A DNA stretch of 34,033 nucleotides from an uncultured Prevotellaceae bacterium (GCA_900316355.1 ONCQ01000027.1:1-34033), one strand, 5' to 3'. Shown: positions 7,301 to 15,563, counted from the stretch's first letter. The notes: generated by a model not told the origin, from the letters alone. Translations and numbers: made by a program.

Positions 7301-10300
7301 CCAGGGCATGATGCAGAGCCTGGCCGACAGCATCTGCCAGGCGATAGCAGCCTTCATCCGCGAGCCGGAGAGTAGCCTGCTCAGCGTGTCACTCGTGGGC
7401 GGAGAGCAGGAAACGCTGTTGGATAGCTTCAACCAGACGGATGTGGACTACGATACGACGCAGACCGTAGTATCACTCTTCCGCCGTCAGGCGAAGGCCA
7501 CGCCGGATGCTGAAGCTGTGGTCTTCGAAGACCATCGCTACACTTACGCACAGGTTGACGATATCAGCGACCGCATCGCAGGCTATATCCTGTCCAAAGG
7601 ACTGGGCGTGGGTGATGCCGTGTCTGTCATCATCCCTCGTTGCGAGTGGATGGCGATTGCCTCACTCGGTATTCTGAAGGCAGGATGTGCCTATCAGCCA
7701 CTTGACCCCAGCTACCCGAAGGAGCGCCTGAACTTCATGATGCAGGATGCCAGTGCCAAGCTGCTCATCGCCGACGAACAGCTGCGTGACCTCGCTGATG
7801 AATATCAGGGCGAGGTGCTGCTGACGAAGGATATCCCCCAACTCTCAACAGCCAACTCTCAACAGCCAATAGCCAACTGCCTCAAGCCCTCCGACCGTTT
7901 CATCCTCCTCTACACCAGCGGTTCCACGGGTGTGCCTAAGGGCTGCCAGCTGACACACGGCAATCTCGTCTGTTTCTGCCATTGGTATCAGCGTTACTAC
8001 AGTCTGAAGCCTGGGCATAACGTGGCCGCTTACGCAAGTTACGGCTTCGACGCATGTATGATGGATCTGTATCCTGCCTTGACCTGTGGTGCTTCGGTAT
8101 ATATCATCCCCGAGGAACTGCGTCTCGACCTCATAGCCCTCAATGACTACTTCGAACAGAACAAGATTACTCATTCGTTTATGACCACGCAGGTGGGCTA
8201 TCAGTTTGGCACAAGCATTGAGAACCACTCGCTGCTTCACCTCTCAACGGGTGGTGAGAAGTTGGCATCTCTGGCTCCGCCAACCGGCTATGAATTCCAT
8301 AATGCATACGGACCGACAGAATGTACTATCTTCACGACCACCTATACAGTAGATAAGAAGTTGAAGGAGATACCTATCGGCAAGCCTCTCGACAACATGC
8401 GTCTGTATATTGTCGATCAGCAGGGACACCGTCTGCCTATAGGTGCTGCCGGAGAATTGTGGATTAGCGGTCCACAGGTGTCTCTCGGTTATCTGAACCG
8501 TCCGGAAAAGACGGCAGAGGTGTTTATCGACAACCCCTTCGTAACTGATGATCATAAATATTCTCGCTGCTACCGCACCGGTGACATTGTGCGCTACCTG
8601 CCCTCGGGCGACATCCAGTTCGTAGGCCGTCAGGACGGGCAGGTGAAAATCCGCGGCTTCCGCATCGAACTCAAGGAAGTCGAGGCCATCATCCGTGAGT
8701 TCCCCGGCATCAAGGACGCCACCGTGCAGGCCTTCGACGAGGATGGCGGAGGCAAGTTCATCGCGGCCTACATCGTCAGTGACGAGCAAGTAGATATCGA
8801 GGCCCTGAACAACTTCATCCTCGACCAGAAGCCACCCTACATGGTGCCTGCCGTGACGATGCAGATTGACGCTATCCCGCTGAACCAGAACCAGAAGGTG
8901 AACAAGCGGGCCCTGCCGAAGCCCGTTCTGTCGGTTGCGACTGAGTCGCAACAAGCAGTACAAGCTCCTCTCAATGTGCTGGAGCAGGAAATCCACGGCA
9001 TCATCGCCAAGATCATCAACACCGAGGACTTCGGCCTGACGACGGTGCTGGGCTATGTCGGCCTGACATCCATCATGGCCATCAAGCTGGCTATCCAGAT
9101 CAACAAGCGCTTCGGCGTTGCCCTGGAGTCGAAGTCCCTGGCCAAGACGGGGACACTGCAGAGCATCGAGAACGAGATTCTCAACCATCTCCTCAATGCC
9201 CCCGCGACGGCAGCAGGGGCTACCGCTGCCGCTCTGCCGTTAGGCACCGGTCAGGTTACAGACGTTCCGCTCTCCTACGCACAAATCGGCGTCTATGTCG
9301 ATTGCGTGAAGCAACCCACATCCACGGTGTACAATATCCCGGCGCTCATCCGCTTCCCGAAAGACACCGACGTGGAGCTGCTGGCCCGCTCCATTGAAAC
9401 GCTCATCAACGCGCATCCGCAGTTCAAGGTGCACTTTGACACGCGAGGCAGTGAGATTGTGCAAATCATGGATCCCAACCAGCCCGTTGACATCAGACAG
9501 AGTCGCCTAAGCAGCGCCGAAATGGAGAAATACAAGGTGGATTTTGTCAAGCCCTTTAACCTGAGACAAGGACCCCTGTATCGCATGGAGATTGTCACCA
9601 CCGAACAGGATATCTGCCTCTTGGCCGACGTTCATCACCTGATTTTCGACGGCGGCTCACTAGATGTGTTCATGAACCAGCTGTGCGACCTCATGAACGC
9701 TCGTGAGATAGAACCCGAGGCCTTCAGCTACGCCGACTTCGTCGCCGATGAGAAAGCCGCTGAGAACTCGCCGAGCTACCAGGAGGCCAAGGATTTCTTC
9801 AACGAAAGACTGGGGAAGGTAGAGGGCGTCACCGAGGTGCCCTCAGACCTGACCAATCCCATGGAGCAGGGCACCACCAGCGAGGTCTTCTGCAGGATGA
9901 ACTTCGCTGCTGTCGAGGACTTCTGCAAGAAGAACAATCTTGCGCCCTCGCATCTCACGCTCGCTGCCGTTTTCTACACGCTGTCGCGCTTCACCAACAA
10001 CGAGCAGATCTGCATCACCACCATCTCCGGAGGCCGCAGCGACCTGCGCATAAGCAATACCACAGGAATGTTCGTCAACACGCTGGCATTGAGCGCACAG
10101 ATTGACGACCAGAGCGTGATGGACTTCCTGAAAGAGACCGGCAAGAACTTCGACGATACGCTCAGCCACGAGAAATATCCCTTCTCGCAGATTGCCAATG
10201 ACTACGACCTCTCGGCCGAGATTATGTTTGCCTATCAGATGGGCGTCATTGACCACTATATCGTCAATGGCAAGGAGCTGGAGATAGAGTCGCTGGAGCT

Positions 10301-13300
10301 GAACACACCCAAGTTCCGCATAGCCTTCTATATCCAAGAGAAAAACGGCGTGCCCGGCGTGCTCGTGGAGTACGACAACGGGCGCTACAGCCCGCAGCTG
10401 ATGGAGAGCATGGCGCAGTCGGTCTGCAATGCCGTCGAGGCCTTCATCCGTCAGCCGGAAGTGGCTCTGAAGAGCGTTTCGCTGCTCGATGCACAGCAGA
10501 CGACGTTGCTTGACAGCTTCAACGATACCGAGGTGCCCTACGACGACACCCAGACAGTCGTATCGCTGTTCCGTCGTCAGGTACAGTTGACACCAGACAA
10601 CATGGCTGTTGTCTATCACGACAACAAATACACCTATCGCGAGGCGGACGACCTGTCGGAGCGCATCGCATCACTTCTCGTTGGCAAGGGGCTTGGCAAA
10701 GAGGATGTGGTATCAATTATCATTCCTCGTTGCGAATGGATGCCCATTGCAGCACTTGGTGTGATGAAGGCAGGATGTGCTTACCAGCCACTCGACCCAA
10801 GCTATCCGCAGGAGCGCTTGAACTTCATGATTAAGGACGCAGCCGCCAAACTGCTCATCGCTGACGAGTCATTGCGCGACCTGGTGAGCGAATACGACGG
10901 CGAGGTGCTGCTGACGAAGGACATCAAGCAGTTGCCGGTAGCCAGCAAGCCCGTAGATGTCACACCTGACCCCGCTGACCTGTACATCCTCCTCTATACT
11001 TCGGGATCAACAGGGCTGCCAAAGGGCTGCCAGCTGGAGCATCACAACCTGGCAGCGTTCTGCCATTGGTATCAGCGTCGCTTTGAGCTGAAAGCAGAAC
11101 ATCATGTATCATGCTATGCAAGCTACGGCTTCGACTGCTGCATGATGGACCTTTACCCTGCACTGACCTGTGGCGCCTGCGTATATATCATAGGTGACGA
11201 CATCCGCTTGACCTTGCCTGAGGTGAATGCTTACTTCGAGGAGAACCACATCACCCACTCATTTATGACTACGCAGGTGGCATATCAGTTCGCTACCAAC
11301 TATGACAACCACTCGCTGTTGCACTTGATTGCAGCAGGTGAGAAGCTGGCATCGCTGGCGCCTCCAAAGAACTTCAAGATGCACAACGGCTATGGACCGA
11401 CGGAGGGGACTATCCTCATCACAGAGTATGAAGTGGATAAGGAACTGAAGGATATTCCAGTGGGCAAACCGTTGGACAACTCGCGCCTGTATATCGTTGA
11501 CAAGCAGTTCAACCGTCTGCCACTGGGTGCATTAGGCGAGCTGTGGATTAGCGGTCCTCACGTCACCAGAAGCTACCTCAACCGTCCGGAAAAGACTGCT
11601 GAAGTATATATCAATAATCCGTTCAGTGACGATCCTAAGTTCTCGCGTATCTATCGCACCGGTGACATCGTACGCTATCAGCCCGACGGGAACATCCAGT
11701 TCGTGGGGCGTAAGGACGGACAGGTGAAGATACGCGGATTCCGCATCGAGATGAAGGAGGTGGAGGCTGTCATACGACAGTATCCTGGCATCAAGGATGC
11801 CACCGTTCAGGCCTTCGACTACGAGAACGGCGGCAAGTTCATCGCGGCCTACATCGTCAGCGATGAGTCCGTGGACATCAAGGACCTGAACGCCTTCATA
11901 GGCAAGCAGAAACCGCCTTATATGATTCCGGCGGCTACGATGCAGATTGATGCTATCCCGCTGAACCAGAACCAGAAGGTGAACCGCAAGGCGCTGCCGG
12001 CTCCCGTGATTCAGGCTGCCGACCACGAATATGTGGAGCCTGCTAACGACACCGAGAAGCTTTTCTGTAAGATTTTCAGTGATGTCCTGTCATTGGACAA
12101 GATTGGCGCCACTGACAACTTCTTCGAGCTGGGCGGCACATCGCTGATGGTGACAAAGGTCATCATAGAGGCCGACAAGGCCGGGCATCATGTGGCTTAC
12201 GGCGATGTCTTCCCGCATCCTACACCGCGTCTGCTGGCACAGTTTGTGACGGGCGAGGCACCTGTGGAGATAACCGACGAGGAGGTGACGAACTTCGACT
12301 ACAGCGGCATCGATGCCATCCTGCAGAGGAACACCGTGGACACGTTCCTCAAGGGTGAGCGCCAGCCGCTGGGCAATGTCCTTCTCACCGGCGCTACCGG
12401 CTACCTCGGCATCCATGTGCTGCGCGAACTCATTGAGTCCGATGCGACCACCATCACCTGCTTCGTCCGCGGCAAGGACCAGGCTGCTGCCGAGCATCGC
12501 CTGAAGAACTTGCTGTTCTACTACTTCGAGACATCGTACAAGGAACTCTTCGGCAGCCGTCTCTTCGTGGTGAATGGCGATGTGACGCAGGACATGACAA
12601 GCATCCTGCCGGAGGGACATCCCGCCATCGACACAGTCTTCAACTGTGCTGCCAACGTGAAACACTTCTCCAAGGGCACAGACATCGAAGACGTGAACAT
12701 CGGCGGCGCACAGCGCTGTGTGGAATTCTGCCTGAAGGCCGGCGCCCGACTCGTGCACGTCTCCACCACCTCCGTGGGCGATATATGGATTGACCGTGGC
12801 GACGGGAAGCAAGTACCCAACCTCGACGAGCGCAAGCTGTGGTTCGGACAGTTCCTCGACAACCGTTACATCCACTCCAAGTTCCTCGCAGAGCGTGTGG
12901 TGCTGGACGCTGTCGCACACCACGGCCTCAGTGCCAAGGTGATGCGCGTGGGGAATCTCGCACCGCGCAGCTACGATGGTGAGTTCCAGGTTAACTTCAA
13001 CAGCAACAGCTACATGGGCCGCCTCAAGGTGTTCTACACCCTCGGTTGCTGCCCCTACAACAGCTACGACGAGCTGACCGAGCTGTCGCCCATCGACGAG
13101 ACCGCCAAGGCCGTCGTGCTCCTCGCTTCTTCGCCCAAGGACTGCACGGTGTTCCAACCCTTCAATAACCATACCGAGTTGTTGGGCGACGTGCTACGCC
13201 TCATGAGCAAAGTCGGCAATGAGATTCGCTTTGTGGAAGCAGACCAGTTCGAGCAGACCATCGCCGTAGCCGGACAAGACCCTGAGAAGGCTAAACTGCT

Positions 13301-13478
13301 CTCGGCCATGCTCGCCTATCAAGACATGGTGCACGGCCAGAAGGCTGTCTTCGTGGAGCGCGACAACCGCTACACCTGCTCCGTACTCCACCGCCTTGGC
13401 TTCCGCTGGAGCGACACCTCGTGGGACTATGTAGAACGTATGCTAACCGCCATCGCTGGATTCGGATTCTTTGAGTAA
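4323..13478 (+). CDS. Three-module NRPS with terminal reductase (A-T-C-A-T-C-A-T-R)
   Basis: A 3,051-residue cytoplasmic assembly line. A1: YTSGSTG near 168, NIYGSSE near 299, catalytic Lys498. T1: Ser556 in GMTSVTA. C1: HHLVADG at 737-743. A2: TSGSTG near 1198, FDACMM with Asp1243, NAYGPTE near 1327. T2: Ser1583 in GLTSIMA. C2: HHLIFDG at 1771-1777. A3: TSGSTG near 2226, FDCCMM with Asp2271, NGYGPTE near 2355. T3: Ser2607 in GGTSLMV. Reductase: TGATGYLG near 2690 and the YIHSK active site at 2849-2853. Colinearity predicts a tripeptide released by NAD(P)H reduction as an aldehyde. By alignment to GrsA positions I read pocket residues V-P-H-I-S-G-I-G-M (A1), D-A-M-F-S-G-A-I-F (A2) and D-C-M-F-I-A-G-I-L (A3); I cannot assign substrates. 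A1 lacks the usual Asp (Val215). A2 and A3 are very alike, suggesting module duplication. Linkers near 6120-6160 and 7837-7890 contain repeat-like DNA. ATG 4338 is an alternative start. Confidence 0.95.
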   Translation: MNLSSMTIPPIIHLIQRQALQTPNNIALVYHSASYTYREVMLQAGSIARQLGQCGLSKEAVVGILIPRNQWMAMAPLGVLAAGCAYMPLDPTYPAERLNFMLSDSGAKLLIADREVLASSGLTVEGGCVMTKVGTVPVLYTDELEQLKTPAPPSPEENISAASLALLIYTSGSTGQPKGCMIEQRNITCNAEETRSTMGLDSDCRVASYASFSFVPTVHDIFGTLSAGATLYIIPEEVRFDFERLAQFINDNAITHIIMSTMTGRQFVTMYDCPSLRFLSVGGEKLEPVTPTAGLTFLNIYGSSEACGMITCHAVRGDEENIPIGQAPGTYRLYIVGEDGQPVADGEAGELWISGPQLCRGYLNHPELTANVFIPNPFNDKHEAGYERAFRTGDFVRRDAEGRLLFAGRRDGLVKVRGFRVELREVEAAVLTCPGVTGATLQSASDTLNGTYIVAYVTGEKTLDADAIRQHVAALKPEYMVPEVVMQLDEIPRNANGKVDRARLPKPARSEKRRGEGEAFVPENDLQRDLHELIATEIGSEAFGLNTPLLYAGMTSVTAIKVASLIHRKYGVSLNAQAITKDFSLRDIEEAVAGSGKPAAERPQPSAFSHPTSVPLSNPQIGVYIDCLNNPESTIYNIPMKAGLPLSCDTEVLAKAVTDIIKAHPALSVHFENDGTDTLQVTDPEQKVEIPVRTMSEAELASYKYAFVKPFDLEAGPVYRAEIVKTEKQVYLLTDFHHLVADGGSYDLFYRQLCSVLEGNAIDLEDLSYADYVTAEKEAVGGEDYAAAQAYFARRLDGVEGMTEIFPDLTNPSPEGVVAEVAAPLDFDAVNSFCRQYAPLGITPAHLALAGVYYTLSRFANSERVCMMTVSSGRSNVRIADTMGMFVNTLVLSSLIGAQKVIDFIRETSEDFRETLSHENYPFAQIVSDYGLTAEIMFAYQMGVINHYHCKDAELQLENLEQNNVPKFPLAIFVREHDGTPSVCLEYNNGRYSQGMMQSLADSICQAIAAFIREPESSLLSVSLVGGEQETLLDSFNQTDVDYDTTQTVVSLFRRQAKATPDAEAVVFEDHRYTYAQVDDISDRIAGYILSKGLGVGDAVSVIIPRCEWMAIASLGILKAGCAYQPLDPSYPKERLNFMMQDASAKLLIADEQLRDLADEYQGEVLLTKDIPQLSTANSQQPIANCLKPSDRFILLYTSGSTGVPKGCQLTHGNLVCFCHWYQRYYSLKPGHNVAAYASYGFDACMMDLYPALTCGASVYIIPEELRLDLIALNDYFEQNKITHSFMTTQVGYQFGTSIENHSLLHLSTGGEKLASLAPPTGYEFHNAYGPTECTIFTTTYTVDKKLKEIPIGKPLDNMRLYIVDQQGHRLPIGAAGELWISGPQVSLGYLNRPEKTAEVFIDNPFVTDDHKYSRCYRTGDIVRYLPSGDIQFVGRQDGQVKIRGFRIELKEVEAIIREFPGIKDATVQAFDEDGGGKFIAAYIVSDEQVDIEALNNFILDQKPPYMVPAVTMQIDAIPLNQNQKVNKRALPKPVLSVATESQQAVQAPLNVLEQEIHGIIAKIINTEDFGLTTVLGYVGLTSIMAIKLAIQINKRFGVALESKSLAKTGTLQSIENEILNHLLNAPATAAGATAAALPLGTGQVTDVPLSYAQIGVYVDCVKQPTSTVYNIPALIRFPKDTDVELLARSIETLINAHPQFKVHFDTRGSEIVQIMDPNQPVDIRQSRLSSAEMEKYKVDFVKPFNLRQGPLYRMEIVTTEQDICLLADVHHLIFDGGSLDVFMNQLCDLMNAREIEPEAFSYADFVADEKAAENSPSYQEAKDFFNERLGKVEGVTEVPSDLTNPMEQGTTSEVFCRMNFAAVEDFCKKNNLAPSHLTLAAVFYTLSRFTNNEQICITTISGGRSDLRISNTTGMFVNTLALSAQIDDQSVMDFLKETGKNFDDTLSHEKYPFSQIANDYDLSAEIMFAYQMGVIDHYIVNGKELEIESLELNTPKFRIAFYIQEKNGVPGVLVEYDNGRYSPQLMESMAQSVCNAVEAFIRQPEVALKSVSLLDAQQTTLLDSFNDTEVPYDDTQTVVSLFRRQVQLTPDNMAVVYHDNKYTYREADDLSERIASLLVGKGLGKEDVVSIIIPRCEWMPIAALGVMKAGCAYQPLDPSYPQERLNFMIKDAAAKLLIADESLRDLVSEYDGEVLLTKDIKQLPVASKPVDVTPDPADLYILLYTSGSTGLPKGCQLEHHNLAAFCHWYQRRFELKAEHHVSCYASYGFDCCMMDLYPALTCGACVYIIGDDIRLTLPEVNAYFEENHITHSFMTTQVAYQFATNYDNHSLLHLIAAGEKLASLAPPKNFKMHNGYGPTEGTILITEYEVDKELKDIPVGKPLDNSRLYIVDKQFNRLPLGALGELWISGPHVTRSYLNRPEKTAEVYINNPFSDDPKFSRIYRTGDIVRYQPDGNIQFVGRKDGQVKIRGFRIEMKEVEAVIRQYPGIKDATVQAFDYENGGKFIAAYIVSDESVDIKDLNAFIGKQKPPYMIPAATMQIDAIPLNQNQKVNRKALPAPVIQAADHEYVEPANDTEKLFCKIFSDVLSLDKIGATDNFFELGGTSLMVTKVIIEADKAGHHVAYGDVFPHPTPRLLAQFVTGEAPVEITDEEVTNFDYSGIDAILQRNTVDTFLKGERQPLGNVLLTGATGYLGIHVLRELIESDATTITCFVRGKDQAAAEHRLKNLLFYYFETSYKELFGSRLFVVNGDVTQDMTSILPEGHPAIDTVFNCAANVKHFSKGTDIEDVNIGGAQRCVEFCLKAGARLVHVSTTSVGDIWIDRGDGKQVPNLDERKLWFGQFLDNRYIHSKFLAERVVLDAVAHHGLSAKVMRVGNLAPRSYDGEFQVNFNSNSYMGRLKVFYTLGCCPYNSYDELTELSPIDETAKAVVLLASSPKDCTVFQPFNNHTELLGDVLRLMSKVGNEIRFVEADQFEQTIAVAGQDPEKAKLLSAMLAYQDMVHGQKAVFVERDNRYTCSVLHRLGFRWSDTSWDYVERMLTAIAGFGFFE
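7839..7866 (+). repeat. 14-bp tandem duplication inside NRPS A2 domain
   Basis: CAACTCTCAACAGC occurs twice back to back, followed by a degenerate part. It encodes a Gln/Ser/Asn-rich insertion just before the A3 core motif of adenylation domain 2. The equivalent part of the third adenylation domain has an unrelated sequence of similar length. The unit resembles the spacer repeats seen elsewhere in this window. Confidence 0.85.
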
Positions 13479-13488
13479 TCACAAAAAA

Positions 13489-13721
13489 ATGACTATAGAA
13501 GAGAAAAAAGGATTTAACATCCAGTTCTGGCGTTTCTTGTGGGCTGCCATCCTCATTGGGCTGTCTGGCTGTTTGGGGAAACCACGCGCTGGATAGAATC
13601 GACCAACGACTACACCACACAAGTCCTCTATCGCCTCGGCTTCCAGTGGCCGCCCACTGCTGCCGACTACGTCCACCGCTTCGTAGATACCATCGTGGGC
13701 TTCGACTTCTTCAAGGTTTAA
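13489..13721 (+). pseudogene. Frameshifted remnant with duplicated reductase C-terminus
   Basis: Starting 10 bases after the NRPS stop, an ATG opens a 35-residue frame (MTIEEKKGFNIQFWRFLWAA..., one hydrophobic stretch, stop at 13594). A second frame, ending at 13721, encodes DYTTQVLYRLGFQW then DYVHRFVDTIVGFDFFKV. This aligns throughout with the NRPS C-terminus (RYTCSVLHRLGFRW, DYVERMLTAIAGFGFFE). The similarity also holds at DNA level, so I read this as the tail of a second NRPS/reductase gene left after recombination or deletion and fused out of frame to the start of another gene. The 35-residue frame alone could be a real small membrane protein; I do not recognise it. Confidence 0.65.
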
Positions 13722-13738
13722 GTTGCGTTTCTGACGAA

Positions 13739-13834
13739 GCATGGTCTTATGGCATTTGCCACATGTGGCAAAAACCATAAGACCATGCTCTTACGGACGT
13801 AAGACTGCATCCTTATGGCTGTAAGGATGCAGTC
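13739..13834. repeat. Cluster of three palindromes between NRPS remnant and prs
   Basis: First, a 50-bp palindrome: 14-bp arms 13739-13752 and 13775-13788 enclose an inner palindrome TTTGCCACATGTGGCAAA (13755-13772) with the same centre, 13763.5. Second, TCTTACG/CGTAAGA (13789-13804, centre 13796.5). Third, a 13-bp stem GACTGCATCCTTA (13803-13815 with 13822-13834, centre 13818.5), followed by a T-rich run. Centres are 33 and 22 bp apart. They lie between convergent transcription units and may also terminate transcription both ways. Confidence 0.85.
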
Positions 13835-13884
13835 GTCTTTTCATTCTTTTGCAAGATTTATTTTCGCGACAGTATTTCTGAGAC

Positions 13885-14814
13885 TTAGATCAGATACTGA
13901 CTGCTGATGCTCTCGTTGTCCACGACGCGGCGGATGGTTTCTGCGATGAGGTCGGCAATGGAGATTTGCTTGACCTTGGCGCAGCGGTTGCTGTAGGGGA
14001 TGGAGTCGGTGAAGACAATTTCCTCGAGCTGGCTGTTCTGCACGCGCTCGCTGGCGGAACCGCTCATGACACAGTGGCTGGCGACAGCGCGGACGCTGCG
14101 GGCACCGTTCTCAATCATCAGGTCGGCAGCCTTGGTGATGGTGCCGGCGGTATCGACCATGTCATCGACGAGGACCACGTCGGCATCGGTGACATCACCG
14201 ATGATTTGCATGGAGGCGACGACATTGGGACGGGGACGCGTCTTGTTGCAGAGCACAAGCGGACAACCGAAATACTTGGAATAGGCGGAGGCGCGCTTGG
14301 AACCGCCCACGTCGGGGGTGGCGATGACGAGGTTCTTGAGCTTGAGGCTCTCGATATAAGGGAGCAGTACGCTTGAGGCGTAGAGATGGTCCACGGGGAC
14401 ATTGAAGAAGCCTTGTTCCTGATCAGCGTGCAAGTCCATGGTGATGAGGCGGTTGATGCCGGCCACGGAGAGCATGTCGGCCACGAGCTTGGCACCGATG
14501 GCCACGCGGGGCTTGTCCTTGCGGTCTTGACGTGCCCATCCGAAGTAGGGGATGACAGCGTTGATGCTGCGTGCGGAGGCGCGCTTGGCAGCGTCAATCA
14601 TCAGGAGCAGTTCCATGAGGTTGTCGCTGTTGGGGAAGGTGCTCTGCACGAGGAAGACGTCGCGGCCGCGGATGCTTTCTTCGTAGCTCACGCTGAACTC
14701 GCCGTCGGCGAAACGTGTGATGTTAATCTGGCCTTGGGGCACGCCGAGACTGTTGCAGATTTTTTCGGTGAGGTACTGGGTGGCGGTGCCGGAGAAGACG
14801 AGGAAGGATGACAT
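13885..14814 (-). CDS. prs: Ribose-phosphate diphosphokinase (PRPP synthetase)
   Basis: Makes PRPP from ribose-5-phosphate and ATP for nucleotide, NAD, His and Trp synthesis. The 309 residues match class I PRPP synthetases. Motifs: the flexible-loop/ATP region YFGWARQDRKDKPR (90-103), the Mg-binding DLHADQEQGFF (127-137), and the PRPP-binding loop VDDMVDTAGT (216-225), where DTAGT replaces the common DTGGT. It lies downstream of the thiE-like gene on the same strand, after a spacer of about 90 bases made of short tandem repeats. I see no -7 box in that spacer, so cotranscription is likely. Confidence 0.97.
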   Translation of the reverse strand: MSSFLVFSGTATQYLTEKICNSLGVPQGQINITRFADGEFSVSYEESIRGRDVFLVQSTFPNSDNLMELLLMIDAAKRASARSINAVIPYFGWARQDRKDKPRVAIGAKLVADMLSVAGINRLITMDLHADQEQGFFNVPVDHLYASSVLLPYIESLKLKNLVIATPDVGGSKRASAYSKYFGCPLVLCNKTRPRPNVVASMQIIGDVTDADVVLVDDMVDTAGTITKAADLMIENGARSVRAVASHCVMSGSASERVQNSQLEEIVFTDSIPYSNRCAKVKQISIADLIAETIRRVVDNESISSQYLI

Positions 14815-14821
14815 GGGGGAG

Positions 14822-14898
14822 GAGGTTTATGGTTGAGGGTTTATGGTTGAGGGTTCTTTTTATTCGTTCAAAAGTTCAAGAGTTCAAGAGTTCAAGAT
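14822..14898. repeat. Two short tandem repeats in the thiE-prs spacer
   Basis: GGTTTATGGTTGAG occurs twice in tandem (about 14825-14855), and the octamer/nonamer AGTTCAAG is repeated about four times (14872-14896). Together they fill nearly the whole spacer between the thiE-like gene and prs. Confidence 0.85.
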
Positions 14899-14905
14899 GT
14901 TGAAC

Positions 14906-15511
14906 TTACTCGGCGGCTTTGCGGAGTTTGCGGAAGTGTGCGATGACCTCTTTGTAGTCGAGGCCGGAGTGGATGTTGAAGCGCGTCCAAAGGTCGCCGA
15001 GGATGACGGCACCGCCGAAGCCGTAGTCGGAGAGCAACGGGAGTGTATCGCTGTTGACGCCGCCGGCAGCCATCACCTTGCGGTCGATGAGTCCTGCGCG
15101 CGTGGCATCGTGCAGCTGCACTGGGGTGTAGGCGGCGTGGCGGTTGGGGTAGGTGATGCTGTCGAAGATGGGGGAGAGGAACACGTAGTCAAGGTCGCGC
15201 CGCTGTTGCAGTTCTTCCAGAGAGTGGCAGGAGCGGCTGCGGGTGCCGTGGTAGTTCTGCGGCAGGTTGTTGTGTTTCTCGGAGAGGTGAACGCCGCGGA
15301 GGTTGAACTCATCGACGAGGTAGAAATGGTCGTGCACCACGATGCGGTTGTGCCATTGCTGCGGGATGAGCGTGAGCAGGCGTTCGGAGTATATCGGTTC
15401 GGTATCGGGCTTGCGCAGATGGAACAGGTCAAGTCCTTCCTCGAAAAGGGCTGAGATGATGGTGTCTTCTTCAACGAAGAAGTCGGGGGTAGAAAGCAAG
15501 ATGAGTTTCAT
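14906..15511 (-). CDS. Thiamine phosphate synthase-like (ThiE/TenI fold) protein
   Basis: A 201-residue TIM-barrel protein of the ThiE/TenI type. ThiE couples HMP pyrophosphate and thiazole phosphate to thiamine phosphate. Matching signatures in order: LFHLRKPD (29-36, as QLR-K), VVHDHFYLVDEFNLRGVHLSE (near 58-78), YVFLSPIFDSITYPN (near 109-123), VMAAGGVNSD, and the phosphate-site GFGGAVILGDLW. The loops are divergent: HDH replaces the usual NDR. It may therefore be an atypical ThiE or a TenI-like homologue. The frame opens to 15556, but a -7 box at 15532-15539 puts the transcript start inside that extension, so ATG 15511 (MKLILLSTPDFF) is chosen. Confidence 0.8.
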   Translation of the reverse strand: MKLILLSTPDFFVEEDTIISALFEEGLDLFHLRKPDTEPIYSERLLTLIPQQWHNRIVVHDHFYLVDEFNLRGVHLSEKHNNLPQNYHGTRSRSCHSLEELQQRRDLDYVFLSPIFDSITYPNRHAAYTPVQLHDATRAGLIDRKVMAAGGVNSDTLPLLSDYGFGGAVILGDLWTRFNIHSGLDYKEVIAHFRKLRKAAE

Positions 15512-15531
15512 GACTCTTTGTTTTTCGAGGG

Positions 15532-15539
15532 CAAATGTA
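15532..15539 (-). promoter_or_regulatory. Bacteroidota -7 box for thiE-like/prs
   Basis: On the minus strand TACATTTG matches TAnnTTTG exactly. It is about 20 bases upstream of ATG 15511, implying a leader of only about 15 bases, and it decides the start of the thiE-like gene. Confidence 0.55.
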
Positions 15540-15563
15540 CGGCTTTTTATTGACATAAACGAA

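Noticed and set aside
12090-13172. 360-codon minus-strand frame inside the NRPS reductase
   Set aside because: Antisense to conserved reductase motifs; no family resemblance.
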